This document shows, in pieces, positions 50,178 through 62,953 of a DNA stretch of 64,000 bases. The notes beneath the pieces were generated by a model. The model made no database searches. It was not told the origin of the DNA and saw only the letters and a program-made list of their open reading frames with translations. This DNA is from Tetrahymena elliotti 4EA. Its lineage: Eukaryota; Ciliophora; Oligohymenophorea; Hymenostomatida; Tetrahymenidae. The stretch lies in the NCBI GenBank assembly GCA_000231825.2, contig JH720319.1, positions 186,001-250,000 of the forward strand, in the 5' to 3' direction. Every line of letters begins with the position of its first letter. The first letter of the stretch is position 1. The position numbers and the translations under genes are program-made.

Positions 50178-53100
50178 ATGTCCAATTCTCTTATCTTCTA
50201 TTAGTAATTAGATCCTTCATAAGATTTATCTAAGTTAGATGAAAAATCTAAAAAGACATATGAAAGTTTCTTTAAGCCTATTGCATTATCAGCTTTTAAA
50301 GATTACCTCAAGCGTTGTCGTTTGTGCTTTACCAACCCTAAAGATAAGAATATACTTCCAGGTTGGACTTAGGAATTTATGATCAATCACATTTTTTATC
50401 CTCTTATATCAGAATCCATCAATGGACCTGTTAAAGAAGTTAAAGGTAACATCAACGAAACATTGCGTATAATTTACAATGAAGATAAATCATCTAAAAA
50501 TGATGAAGAATAAAATGTAGAAAGCATTTTGTTAGCAAAGCAAAAGATCCTAAGCATCATAACATCTGTAATTAGCAAATTATTCACAGATTATGAATCA
50601 AAGGATAAGGATGACATATTAAGGTCCTTTGAAGTTGAAGATTTATTCACTAAAACTCTGAATAATGTTATTGATCTATTTGATTCAGTCAACTTTAAGT
50701 CAGAAGAACTAAAAGAATTACATGGCCTTATTTAAAATAAATGGATTCCTTACCAATAAGTAAACTTAGAATTAGCATCTTAAAATTGCTTAAAAATTTT
50801 ATTTTGATAAAAAACAAAATTTTTCATATATTTTTTTATTAAATATTATAATAGAACTTACTTGAAAGGCTTATTAATAGAGTTATTAATGAAAAATACT
50901 TTTTAACTAAGCATGTCGATATGATTGGTGATATTCTTAGAAATATTTCATCAACTATTAATAGATTAAATGACCTTATAAGTAACGAGTTTGTTGAAAA
51001 AGTTAGTGGTTTACTTAACATCCTTCTTTAAAACTGTCTTAGACTTAAAAAGGATATCGTTTCTCATGCTTCAATTCTTTATGTTTACATTAAAATCAAT
51101 AAGAAAAAGGTAAAATATTGATTGATTGAAGAATGAATGATAAAATATGGTTTTTGCAATATAATATTGATTTAACTCATTATAACTTACAATAATAATT
51201 TATATTTTCTTAATCAATTTTTTTATTTTTAAAAGGAAACTTTAGAATCAGTAATAAATGAAATTTTAAGTATTCCTGATGCAAATGAAGAAAAAAGTTT
51301 AGAAAAGCTTGGCAAAATTAGAGCATTGTTCGTTTATGATGGAAAGTAGGTTCCATTCCACAAATACAATTTGATTTAGTACGTTAATGGTTTCTTCAAT
51401 AACTCTAACCCTGAAGTCAGACTTTATACTTTAACAGTCATGCTTCTCATTTTAGAAAGTGTTAAATAGAGTGAATATAAAACAGAATTCATGAAAAATG
51501 AAAAACTTTAATTTGAAATTTATGATAATGTTTAAAGATCTTTGGAATATCCTGCCAAAAAAATTTCATATTGGATTGAGAGTATCCTTTCTACTTTGAT
51601 TTCTTGCAGTGAAAATTCTTCTAAGCTAGCTGAAAAGTATGCTACTGAAGCTCTTGAATTAAATCTTTCAAGCTCAAAGAGAAAATATTACTTGCTTACC
51701 ATTCTTTTGCCCTTCGTAGCTCCTGATTTCTATCTTATTAAAGATTCTCATATTATTCAAGAACTTATGATTTCATGTGGTGATTACTATATCTTACCTG
51801 CTCCTAATCTCTTATATAGACTTTTAGATGCTCTTTACCAAAAGAAATGCAACTAAGATTTAGAATAATGGAGATAATACTGGGAAAAGGACTACTTTAC
51901 TTGTCTTAAGTCCTAACCTTTACAGATCATTAAAGGAATTATCTCAGCAGTAAATCCTATTTTAGCTAAGATTAACAAGAATGCTGTTGTTTATATGCTT
52001 TCCACAGTAATTATTTAGCTTAAAAATTGTGTTTACATAATTAATAATTCTTAAATCATAGATTTTAGATTCTTCAAACTCCAAGATGGATGATAAAAAC
52101 TCTCTCTGGATTTTTGTTTCCTTTTTGAAGGTTGCAAGAGAAAGAAGCTTAATAGCTGATGGTCCTGATGGTTCTTTCATTTTGCAAGGAACTTAGATTA
52201 CTATAAATAGAGAAAGGCTAGAGAAGCTTATATTGAATAAAGATAGAAATGTTATTATTAACATTCTTGAGTTTATCTCCATCAATCCTAAGCCTTCTGA
52301 AGCTCCTTCTGAGTTGGAATTTGAACTTTTGCTTTTGTTTTTAAAATATGGTAATAAATTATTTTAAACCTAATCAAGCATATTTTAACTTACTATTTCT
52401 TTATTAAGGCACAAGAACTTCCTACCCAGAATTTAGAAAAGATTTCTTAGGATCTTTTAAGAGATTTATTGAAAGACTAAGACTCGTCTATGAAAGAGAT
52501 ATCATTTTGATAGAAGAAGGAAAATAACCTAAAAAGAAAAATTTCAAGTCATTTGTTAACTTTATTTAAAAATGTGTTGATACTATCTTATCTTCTATGT
52601 ACCCATAAATATGTTTTGAAGTTGCTAATCCTATGCTTGAAATTCTTTAGCTTATTTTGTAGAACTTCCCTGCTCATAAGCCCTATGAGTATAAGAAAGG
52701 TTTAATTATACAAAATACAAAATTCTTGTAGACTCATATTGTCAATCCTCCTCTTTTCTCACAAGTAAATAAATAAATAAATCAATAAATAATTTTTAAA
52801 AAATCTAAATCATTTTTTAGTAAAATGTAGAATGTTTACTTGTCCACAGTAACTCTTTATGGGAATCAATTAGAGAAATCAGTGTCAATATTCTTTCATT
52901 CTTCCCCCCTTAAACTGTCAGTGTTGAATATGTTAAAAACTTATATAACTCTGCTTTAAACTTGAGCAAGAACCCATAAATAAAGAACTATGAAGTCGGT
53001 GCCTATATTTTATAACTTCTCTTTAGCAACTATTTAGAGATGCTTGGAAAAACTGAGATTGAATTCCTTTCTGATATCATTTAAACCATGAAAAAGAGAT

Positions 53101-56100
53101 TCGAAGATTTTAGCTAAAGTTTCCTTGTTGAATGGTAGACTTTCTCTGACAGTTTGATTCATGGTTTAATTACTGCTTTGGCTTTTATTGTATAAAAAAT
53201 CAGTAGAGAATAAATTAAAAATGAAGGTAATTAATGCTTTTCCATTTTTTAAATATCATTTTTGTTTTTCTTAAATAGTTGAAATGAAGAAAGTATTGAA
53301 AGAAATGTTTGAAATTATCTGCGAAGTTTTAGCTTTTTCAACAAAAATTTCTAGTGAAAATGTTGCAACTGTAGTACTTGATTCTAATTCTAAAAAGGTA
53401 GCTATTGACTCAGAATTAGAAAAGTAAATTTCAAATATCGACTGCAGAGGCCACTTTATTATTGATGAAGAATCTAAGTAAAAGAATAAATTCCTTTAAA
53501 ATATGGAAAAGATTCTTCAGGGTAAAATTTTAAAGATTTAAAAATATTTTTAAACATTTGTGTTTATTTTATAGGAAATACACTTGTTGAAGCCTTAGAA
53601 GATAATGGTGCTGGAGAAGAAGGCTTTGGATCAGAAAATTTACTTGTTGTAACTTTCTATCTTATTTCAAGAGAAGCTGGTTTCCTCTTCTAATCTATCT
53701 CATCACTTGTTATTATTAGTCAACGTGACAATTTGGATATTTTTGATAAGCAAGGCTTAGAATCTATTGTCAACTAATATTTCCATACACTTGTTAATAT
53801 TAAGCATATAGGTAAAATAAAAATGAACATTTTATTTCTTCTTTTTCATAAAATAATATACAAAAATTATCTTTAATATTTCAGTTAATATAATTCTTAT
53901 TTAATGTTAGGTTCTATTGATAGAATTGCTATTGGCTTAAACACTATGTGCAAGGCAATGAATGAAGTTAAGAACCCTATTTTACCTCATCTTTCTCATA
54001 CTCTATTAGAAAAACTTTTAGACCATATTGAAATGAATACTTTTAGAAATACTTTACGTAGAAGTGCAGGTCTTCCTTATGCTATTACTTGCTTGTTAAA
54101 GGCTGAATCAGCTGGTAAACGTACAAAGAGTCTTCCTTTAGCAATTAAAAGATTACTTGACTTAATTGAAAATTCTCCTCATAAATAAGTTAAAATTCAC
54201 TGCTTGAATATTCTTAAAAGAATTTTTGAAGATAGTAACATCAAATTAGATGCTGATAAATTTATTGGACAAGGATTTATGACAGCTATTAAAGGTTTCG
54301 CAATTGAAGATTGGTCTATTAGAAACTCCAGCTTGATGTTATTCACTGCCCTTTCTTTGCGTACAGTTGGTGGCGCTAAAAACCCAAATTCTTAAACAAT
54401 CAAATCAAAGCTTAACTTAGTTGAATTCTTTACTAGAGCCCCAGAATTACTTGATTTCTTCATTGAAGAAATTTCTAATTTCGTTCACACTGACAAATAT
54501 GCCAACACCTAGTACCCTCCTTTGTATCCTATTGCATTACTTTTCACCAGATTACTTCCTTATGACCTGAAAAATCAAGTTAAGAAAGCTCCTTCTGCAA
54601 ACGATGATGATGATACAGCTTTAGATGTAAAGTAAGACGAAAATTCTGATCCTACAGAATAATAACCTACTGGATCTCAATACATTGCTTTGACTGAAGT
54701 TTAAAAAATTCTTCCTTTACTCATTGAATGTGCTAAGAATAAAAACTATATGGGAAGAGTTATGGTTGCTCGTTCCATTCTTCCTTTCATGGTTTTCGAA
54801 AAGGTAATTTACTTATTAAACTATCTATTTACCTTGAGAGTTTCAATTCATTATAAATCATATTTATTTTTAATTTTTTGAAAAATTAGATTCCTGAAGA
54901 ATCAATTAACCTTTTAAACAGAATTGAAAGTTATAATATGGCTAGAAAATCTCATAACTTCTGCCACGGTATTTTGCTTTAGATTTTGAATATTTTGAAG
55001 AACTACTATGACATGAAGAGGGAAACAGGACTTCATCAAGATGAAGTTTAGGCTGCTTTATTGGTTCAAAACGAAAAGCTTCTTGCTTAAAAATTACATG
55101 AAAAGTCTTACCTTTTAACTAAAATAAAATGTCCTCCAGTCCAATATGCTTATTTAGATTTAGTTAGATCTTTCATATCAAACTTGAGTAATTTCATTTT
55201 TCAAATTTTTTTTATACAATTTAAAATTTTTAATTTTACTTTAGCAAAAGAAACCCTTGTTTACACTTTAGACATACTTAGAGATATTGACATTTTCTCC
55301 AAAACTTATGTTGAATCATAACTTAAAACTAACACTTTGAGAATTCAAGATGACATGGGTCATTCAGTTTTAAGAAAGAAATTCCTTAGATATACTTTGA
55401 GTAAATAATTACAAATTAAAAGATTATTTAAAAATAATATTTTTCAATTTATTAATAGGAAACAGAATTATCTATGAATAAAATAAGAGTGTTGATTTAC
55501 ACATAGATTACCTTCTTCAAGTTTTGTAATCTTATCAATAAAATCCTATCAATTTCATAGAAGAAGATAATGAGTTCTTGAGAGTATAAAATTTATTTTT
55601 GGTTAGTAATATCTAATTTTAATACAAATTAAAAGGTTATCTTGAAAGAATTCTATATTGGTCTTAAGAAGGAAGAAAATATTTGCCTTAATTAGTCTAA
55701 AGAAAAAGTATAGTAACTTATAGAATTAATGATCACTGTATTAAAGAATGAACGCTCCCATGAATATTTCTTTTCACAATGCATTACATATATCATGAAA
55801 ATCTTATTTAGATTAGGATTGTCAGATGCTATTGATACTAAGCACTTTAATTCTTTCTGGGACATTATTAAAATTTTGGAAAAGAAGTTTAACTCAAATG
55901 GTTTGTTAGTTAAATAATTAGTTAAATTCACAGGTTTACTCATTAATAGTGGAAGTATTGATGTTAAATATTTTGAATAACTCTGTATAACATACTCTGC
56001 TGCTTCTTAGATGGATTATTTACGTATTGCAGTCATTATCTCATTTAATATCTGCATGGAAAAATTACTTATTACACTTCAATCTTCTAAGAATATTGAA

Positions 56101-56860
56101 GATTTTAAGGTATTCTTGAACTTCTGCTTTGTATTTTTAAGACTCCTATAAGATGAAGTTCCAGAAGTTAGACAAAAAATTAGTAACTTCTTATGTAAAA
56201 AATTGTTCTCTAAGTCACACAGCAAAAATTCTGAAGATGTTTTCTTATTTGAAGTCACCATCTAGCGTTTCTTTGAATTCCTTGGAAACTAATAAGAACT
56301 AGATGACCAATGTACCAAATAATTAAACTTTTTCTTTTTAAAGCACATCTTTGAAATGGAGTTCTTCTAAATCAAGAAAACCAATCATATTGAATAAAGA
56401 ATTTTCGCTTATGATAAATCCAATAAATTTATTGATGATATGAGAGTTAAGAAATATGCTTACCACCATTTAGTTAAGCTTTTATAGAAACAAAACAGTG
56501 AAGGTGTTAAATTCAGCTAAGAAGACCTTGACACATTTGTTACATAAAATAAATATAATTTCCTTAACTTAAACGAAGAAAGAAAGAATAAGTATAACTA
56601 AGATTTCTCATACAGAGATGAAGTAAAATAAAATAATTTCAATAAAAATCTTTAGCTAATTTTATTTTTTAATAAAGTTTGAATTTGAAAATAACTTGAA
56701 TTTATTCCTCTACAACAACTTAAAGGAAATCATTAAGTAATTTTTTCAAAATATTATTAATTTACATTTATATTATTTTTTTTGAATTAATAGTGGTAAA
56801 TAAGAGGCACCTGTTAAAGAAGAATTAGAACCTTTCATTAGATACTTCTACTAATTATGA
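50178..56860 (+). CDS. THADA: THADA / Trm732 family protein (DUF2428, HEAT-like repeats)
   Basis: Yeast Trm732, the THADA homologue, partners Trm7 for 2'-O-methylation of position 32 in some tRNAs. The model has 15 exons with all phases closed (for example 50178-50759, 50855-51109, 51236-52006, 53911-54803, 55636-56622, 56794-56860) and 1913 residues, in the family range. The protein is helical throughout. The diagnostic DUF2428 core lies around residues 1080-1200: NTFRNTLRRSAGLPYAI, VKIHCLNILKRIFEDSNI, FIGQGFMTAIKGFAIEDWSI and RNSSLMLFTALSLRTVGG, which match the RRSAG-x-P, HALNILR-x-LF-x-D and W-x-[VI]RNSS signatures of THADA. The C-terminus ends EELEPFIRYFYQL. Introns are 32-126 nt. The region from 50.2 to 53.8 kb is recognisable only as alpha-solenoid. 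Confidence 0.88.
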
Positions 56861-57683
56861 TTTAATTCTTAGAAATAACAATGAACTTATAAGATGTTAT
56901 GATAATTAATATTTTAATTTATAATTAATAATTATTTGTAGTATTTTTTTTAGTTTGTTAAAGTCTAAATATTTTTCTAAAATAATTTAAAGATTAATCA
57001 TGAATTTAAATGTATTAATATATTTTATTAAATTGTTTGATCAAAATAGTTTATATGATTATGAGAAAAAGTGTATGTATATAATAATTAAGATAAGTTT
57101 TAGATATTTTCTTTAAAAATATTAATGAGGGAGTAAAATTACTCATTCTAAAACTAGCAAAGTTAAGTCAGTGCTTTTAGTTTTTGATCGAGATATTGAT
57201 GAAATTTATTTTAACTAAAAGTTTATAATTAAAATAATTTAATAATAGCTTTAAGGGCTTTATTTAATTTTGGTAAATAATCTCAGAAATAAAAGATGAT
57301 TTGTTGAACAAAATCAAAATAAAAATAAGGTAAACTAATATTTTGAGAAGTTTCTAAAACACAATTGTCTGTTGATATTGATACAGATTTATTTAATTAA
57401 AAATAAATGAAAATACATTTTGTATATAATTTAGTAAAATTAATTCTTTTAAGAATATATTAAGATTTTGGATTATTTAAATTAGTTATTTAACTATTCA
57501 GGAATATGGTTCACTTATATTCTGATTTAATTTATTTTATTTAAACAAAGTCTTCAGGTATTAACCTAATTTCAGCTTATGTTAAAATATGTTCAGTCAT
57601 TAAAATTTATTAAATTTATATTTTCATAATTACTTATTATTTTATTATAAATTAGAGAACTAAATAATTTTTTGATAATTCTT
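56861..57683. other. Spacer between convergent genes
   Basis: About 820 nt of AT-rich DNA between the THADA stop and the stop of the second cyclic-nucleotide-binding gene. No feature seen. Confidence 0.45.
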
Positions 57684-60600
57684 TCATTATATTTTAGTCT
57701 TAACAAAGTTATATCCTAAATCTTCACAAACTTAATTTAATCTAGAAGAAGGAGATTTTTCTTGAGTTTAAATAATTTATGGCTCATCATTTTTTATATG
57801 AAATTCTTTGTTAAGGTGATCTAAATGTAGAGATTATCTGAATTTATTATGGTCTTTTTAAAAATAAAATTTTTTATCTTGAGTATGAGAGTGTCTTGCC
57901 GATATTGGTTATTTTTGTTGTAAGTAAGGTAAGTCAGTAAAGCTTTTAGTATTTTATGACTGTAAATTAGAAGAATAAGATATTACATATTATTGAGGAA
58001 TGTATTATTTATTTTTATCTTCTCTTCCAATAACTTTTTATATGAAAGAAGTAATCTATTTATTATCTTATATTTAAAATGTAGATTAAACATGCTTTTA
58101 AAGAAGCTACTCCTGCATTTTAAAAGTATTTCTACTCTATTGAATTTTATTTTTGCCATTCTCAATACTATTAGAGTCATGATATAAAGGACGTGTTTAT
58201 TTTAAAACAAGTCTAGGGCTAATTAATAAGCTGGATTAAGAATTACTTTTCAGATTTGATATTTGATTATTATTATTTTAATCGGATTTATTAAAAGGAC
58301 TTTGTTACTTTCTTTAAAGTTAAGAAGTATCAGAATTTAATCTGAGATTTTTTAAATAACTTTTAGGTAGAGTGTATTCCTATCCACCTTATAAATTATT
58401 ATCTTATTTTTGATTATCATCTTTTATTTAATATAAATTGTTTTTGGATGTTTCTTTAATGTTTGAAAGAGAATTTGGTATAGAAGAAGGGAAATTTTGA
58501 AGAGAATTATATTTTTAGTGATTTTAATGATTATTGTCTTTTTAATGGGGCTTGTCTAAAAAGTTACTTGTTATACTTGTTTTTTTCTAATTATAAAATT
58601 CTATTGGAGTGATTTTGATATTAGAATCTATTTCAATCATAAGGTTATCAGAGCAAATACTATTTTTCTTATCATTGTGTTAAAGATTATCATTTTATGA
58701 ATTATTTTATTTTGCATTGATAAAAATATCTTTTTCTAATTTCAACCCATTTGAACTTCTTATTTTTCTGCTTACATTTTTATCAAAGTGATAAGGCCTT
58801 AAAGTTTAGTTTTCTAATATTTCATAGTTGCTAGTTTGCTCTTATAAAATTTTATTTTGCAAGGTAATTATTTGCCTTTATTGATGGCTTTTATTTATTC
58901 TAAAAGCACTGTTTGATGTTTTTGATTTTTAATTTCTTTCAGTCAAAGTTAGTCTCTCAGATTTATTATTTATTTAATCCTTTTTAGATGAAAGAAAACC
59001 TAGATTTTGATTAATTTAGATTTATCTTTCTGGATTCATTTACTATAACTCATTTTAATTAGATAAATCTTCTTCAGTTTAATTATTTTTAAAAGAATTT
59101 AAAAGTTCATTCAAATTAGAATTATTAAAATTTTGTTTTTCTTAAATATCTTTGATTTAATTATTGTTTTTGGGTGTTTTTATCATTTAGAAATTATTTA
59201 TCTAATCTTCTAGAAAGTTATTTTTTTATTTATTTTATTGAATGTTTATTGGTTTTTGTTAGTGTTGTGTTACAGCCTGTGCAAACGTGCTTGGTTAAAA
59301 TAATTTATTTTTGTCTTAATTTGTCTGTGTGGCTATTGCATTTTGAGGTGAGTTTTATTTTGAAAGTTGTTAGTTTGAACTATCTTGTTTTTAGTTTGAA
59401 GTTAAAAAATTTAATGTTTATTATCTAGATACTTCAATCATGTTATCTTAACTGCTACTTCTTTATTCATTGCTTAATAAATTATTTTATGAGTTCTGTT
59501 CTTTGCTTTATTGTTATAAATTACTATAAAATTATGAAATGAGTAAAGGCGCATTTTATAAATTAGAAATCTCTCCATTTTACTACTTTTCTTTAAGGAT
59601 ATTGGCAATTTAAGATATAACAGATTTAGGAGTACTTCTGTCTGCTCCAAATAAATTCTAAAGAGAATATTTCTTTTTATTCATTTCTTACATTTTTTCT
59701 CCTTCATAAATTAACTTCTTCATTCTATTAAATGACTTACTATTTTTTTTGGAGTTATGGTACATAATTAATTCAAAAAGTTCATTTGAGTTACTGCTTT
59801 TGTGATGACTGCCACTATTCATTTAATTTTGATTGCTATTTGAGTTAGCATTTGTTGGAGTGTTTTGTTATGTGTTAGTTATTGAAATAGGCATTTACAT
59901 GAAGTTATTTGTAGAAATGTTTTATTTATTTTTTTGTGTCTATTCAAAATAACGAGGACTATTATTATTTTCTATCTAAGTTATTCTAGGTGAAACAATC
60001 TATATTTCTAAATCTTCTTAAGAACTTGCATGAAATTTCTACAGTTTAAAGGGGCTGTCTAAATTATTTTAATTTTTGTAAGTATTATTAGAATTGTGGT
60101 TAGCTTGTTGGTTATTATTGCTATTAGCTTTAGATGTTGATACTCCACTTGGTATGTAAATAGTTTATCCTTCCATCTTAATGAACTCTAATTAACATTA
60201 ATTATTAATTGAGCTGCAAATTCTCATCTAATTCTTCAGTGTATTTCTACTAGTAACATTACCATTTTAGGTCTAGTTTTCAGCTTAATCTTGATCATTT
60301 GGATTACTAAACTTTTCACTCTAAGGATCGAATGAATATTAATTAAACTATTTAGCCTAATCATTAATCTTTTTTAAATCAATCAAAGGAATTTTTTCAA
60401 TTGCGATCTTTATATCATCCTTTTCTTATTATTATCTTTTTTTACTCTTTTCTTCATTATTACCTGATTTAGAAGAACTCTTTTATGAATATAATCCAAT
60501 TTATCCTAAAGATAATTAATAATCATCATCATTTTTATATAAATCTTAGCTGCCTTAAGCATACTATTTACCTAATAGGTAATTATCATAATCATCCATA

Positions 60601-61951
60601 GATGATTTTATATAGTTAATTTACATTTACTTTACAATATCTTATTTCTTTACCTTATCATCTAAAATAGCCTTATACTGAGGATTATTATAGATTAAGC
60701 TCCAAAAAACTTGCTAATTAAAATAAATAACAAGCCCTTCAACACTTTCACAAGTGGTATTATATTTTCGGTTTATTTTTTTAAGCACTTCTTCTTCACC
60801 AAATATTTATCCTGCACTCAATGTACTTATCTTTTTTTATTTTATTTAAAATTAGATTATTCATTTCAAAAAAATATAACAAAATCAATAAAACCTTAGA
60901 AACAAAAGTCTTTTAAACAGCCTGTGTTCTTAACTCAAGTACTTCCTTCTCTAATTCCATTTTTTCTTAATCTGAATCAATCTATCCTTCTGTATTCATT
61001 AAGATTTACTTTTTTTCAGTTTTTTTCTTGATACTATACTTAAAAAAAAAATAAATTTATAATACTTACCATTTAAATTTATTAATTTATTATGAGGCTT
61101 AATCGTACTAGTTATTTGTAATTTTTTTATAAAATAAAAAATATTAGACTAAATGTCTTGTGATAATTAGTTAATTCAAATTGAATCTACCCACATTTAT
61201 AAATTTTGAGAAAATAGATAATGAATATAAGAATTACAGAGAATTCACCTTCAACAATCAAATATATTCCATCTGTTTCATTATTTTATGAATAAACTGT
61301 TTAATTTCTGACATAATTCTATAGCTAACCAAGGTAGTATAAATAACTTACAGATCCTAAATCCCAATCAGCAAAGAATGGAGATTATTTAAATGCTTTA
61401 GCTGTAAGTCTAGATTAATATGACCTCTGAAAATCTTTTAATATAGTTGGTATATCTTATTTCTTAACTACATATATTTAACATTAATCCAAACATTTAT
61501 AGGAAGTCTTGCTAGCTCTATTAAATGTATAGGCTAATTCACCAAAACTTTATCCTTGAGTTAACTTTTTTTATAAATATTTTTCATCTAAAAAGCAGCC
61601 TACTTCTCCATGATATATAAGATACAAGTTAAATGTCGATAAACCTGTTTTATAAAAAATTGAGCTTTTATAAGAAAGAATTGCAAGAAAATCAATTATT
61701 TCTTTACTTGAATCCATAACAATTTATTCTTTAGCAAATGTTTTTAACACCATGCATGAACGCAATTTAGTGACAATATCATTTCTACACCATGAAGGAC
61801 ATCTTTGAATAAGCTCTAAGGATTTCAAAAATTCTGTTTTCTCTTCAAACCTTTCTTACAACTTATGCTTGACATTCTATTCATTCAAAAAAATAGTTTT
61901 TGAAATTCTTTAAAAATGAAATTCATTTGTAAAATTTGTAATTAAGTTCAT
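57684..61951 (-). CDS. Protein with two cyclic-nucleotide-binding domains and very long N/Q/S-rich tail (II)
   Basis: Three exons (61951-61238, 61038-60895, 60830-57684) give 1334 residues; ATG 61951 is the first Met of an open frame. CNBD 1 (about residues 40-190) reads LELIQRCPSW, IYHGEVGCFLDEKYLQKKL, and cassette GQSFGELAYTFNRASKTSY. CNBD 2 (about 200-330) reads TVYSQNNETDGIYLIVEGEF, a Glu/Lys insert (EKMELEKEVLELRTQ), then GQIFGEEEVLKKINRKYNTT. Both cassettes keep FGE and a downstream Arg, so nucleotide binding is more plausible than in the 36886 gene. The remaining ~1000 residues are N/Q/S-rich and disordered with scattered motifs (KKYSLQNLFGADRSTPKS). No catalytic or channel domain is present. 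The same overall plan as the 36886 gene suggests one family. The precise role is unknown; a cAMP/cGMP-regulated scaffold is inference. Confidence 0.82.
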
Positions 61952-62953
61952 TTGCAATATTATAAAGTTATTTTAAAAGTATGAATTTAGTACTTGTATT
62001 TTTTAATTAAGACCAGAAGTTAATTCACTCATGACAGAGCAATATCAAGTAAGTTAAATTTCTGCTACAAGATGTAGCTTATTAGCTTGATGAAGTATTT
62101 GCTTTATGTTAAGATATCAGAATTACTGAAATTATAATTTTTTTTTCTATAGGGCGAGGGATTGATTTGACTAATTAATATTGTTTGCTAATAATTATCT
62201 TGCACTTAAGAATGTTAAATTAAATTAACTAAATTACTGATTTTTTAAAGTTTATCTTTAATTATTCTTAATATCTGATTTAAGATTCATTTCAATTAAT
62301 TTATTTTAGGTCTTGTTATTGTATTGTTCTATACCTTAAATTACTCTCCTCTCTCTATTATAATATATTTTACTAGCACTCATAACTCCAATGTTTATAT
62401 GTTCTTATCTGAATCTATATCATACCAATGTATACAAACAGAATATTAATTAAAATAACTTCCCAAATATTTTCATTTTTGAAAACCTGTTTTTTTTGCC
62501 AACCTCAATCTAAATATCAACTATTTTTTAAAATGTATCCAAAAGATAAAAGATATTAATTATATGAGCTAACTAAAAACAGAAAAGTAGATTTATTTTT
62601 CTATAAATAAATTGAAATATTTATATAACTGATTTGCAGAAGTTTATTGATAATTGTAAAGATACTTGAAATAATCCAATCACATTTTTATAAAAAATAT
62701 TTATCAAAATATTTAGATAATGAAGAAATGTATGGACATAAACATATATTTTTGAAAACTTATTAATTATTTGATTAACTTTTGCTTGTTAAAAATCAAA
62801 TTAGAAAACAATCCTGATAATTTTTACTTAAAATTTGAATCATGTTTATATCAAATTAAAAATTTGATTCTATTAAAAAGTATTAAAAATCAAATTTATA
62901 TTTTGTCAAAATCAAGTGGATATTTATCAGAATCTCATCTTCATTTTTCAGAA
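61952..62953. other. Divergent intergenic region
   Basis: About 1 kb between the 5' ends of the second CNBD gene and the coiled-coil gene. The last ~180 nt before 62954 are TGA-free in the frame of the downstream Met, but AT-rich, and are more likely 5' leader than coding. No other feature seen. Confidence 0.4.

Noticed and set aside
61193..61225. An extra exon in the first intron of the second CNBD gene.
   Set aside because: The direct join 61238/61038 is phase 0 and continues the CNBD frame. The intervening sequence is AT-rich and adds no CNBD-like residues.
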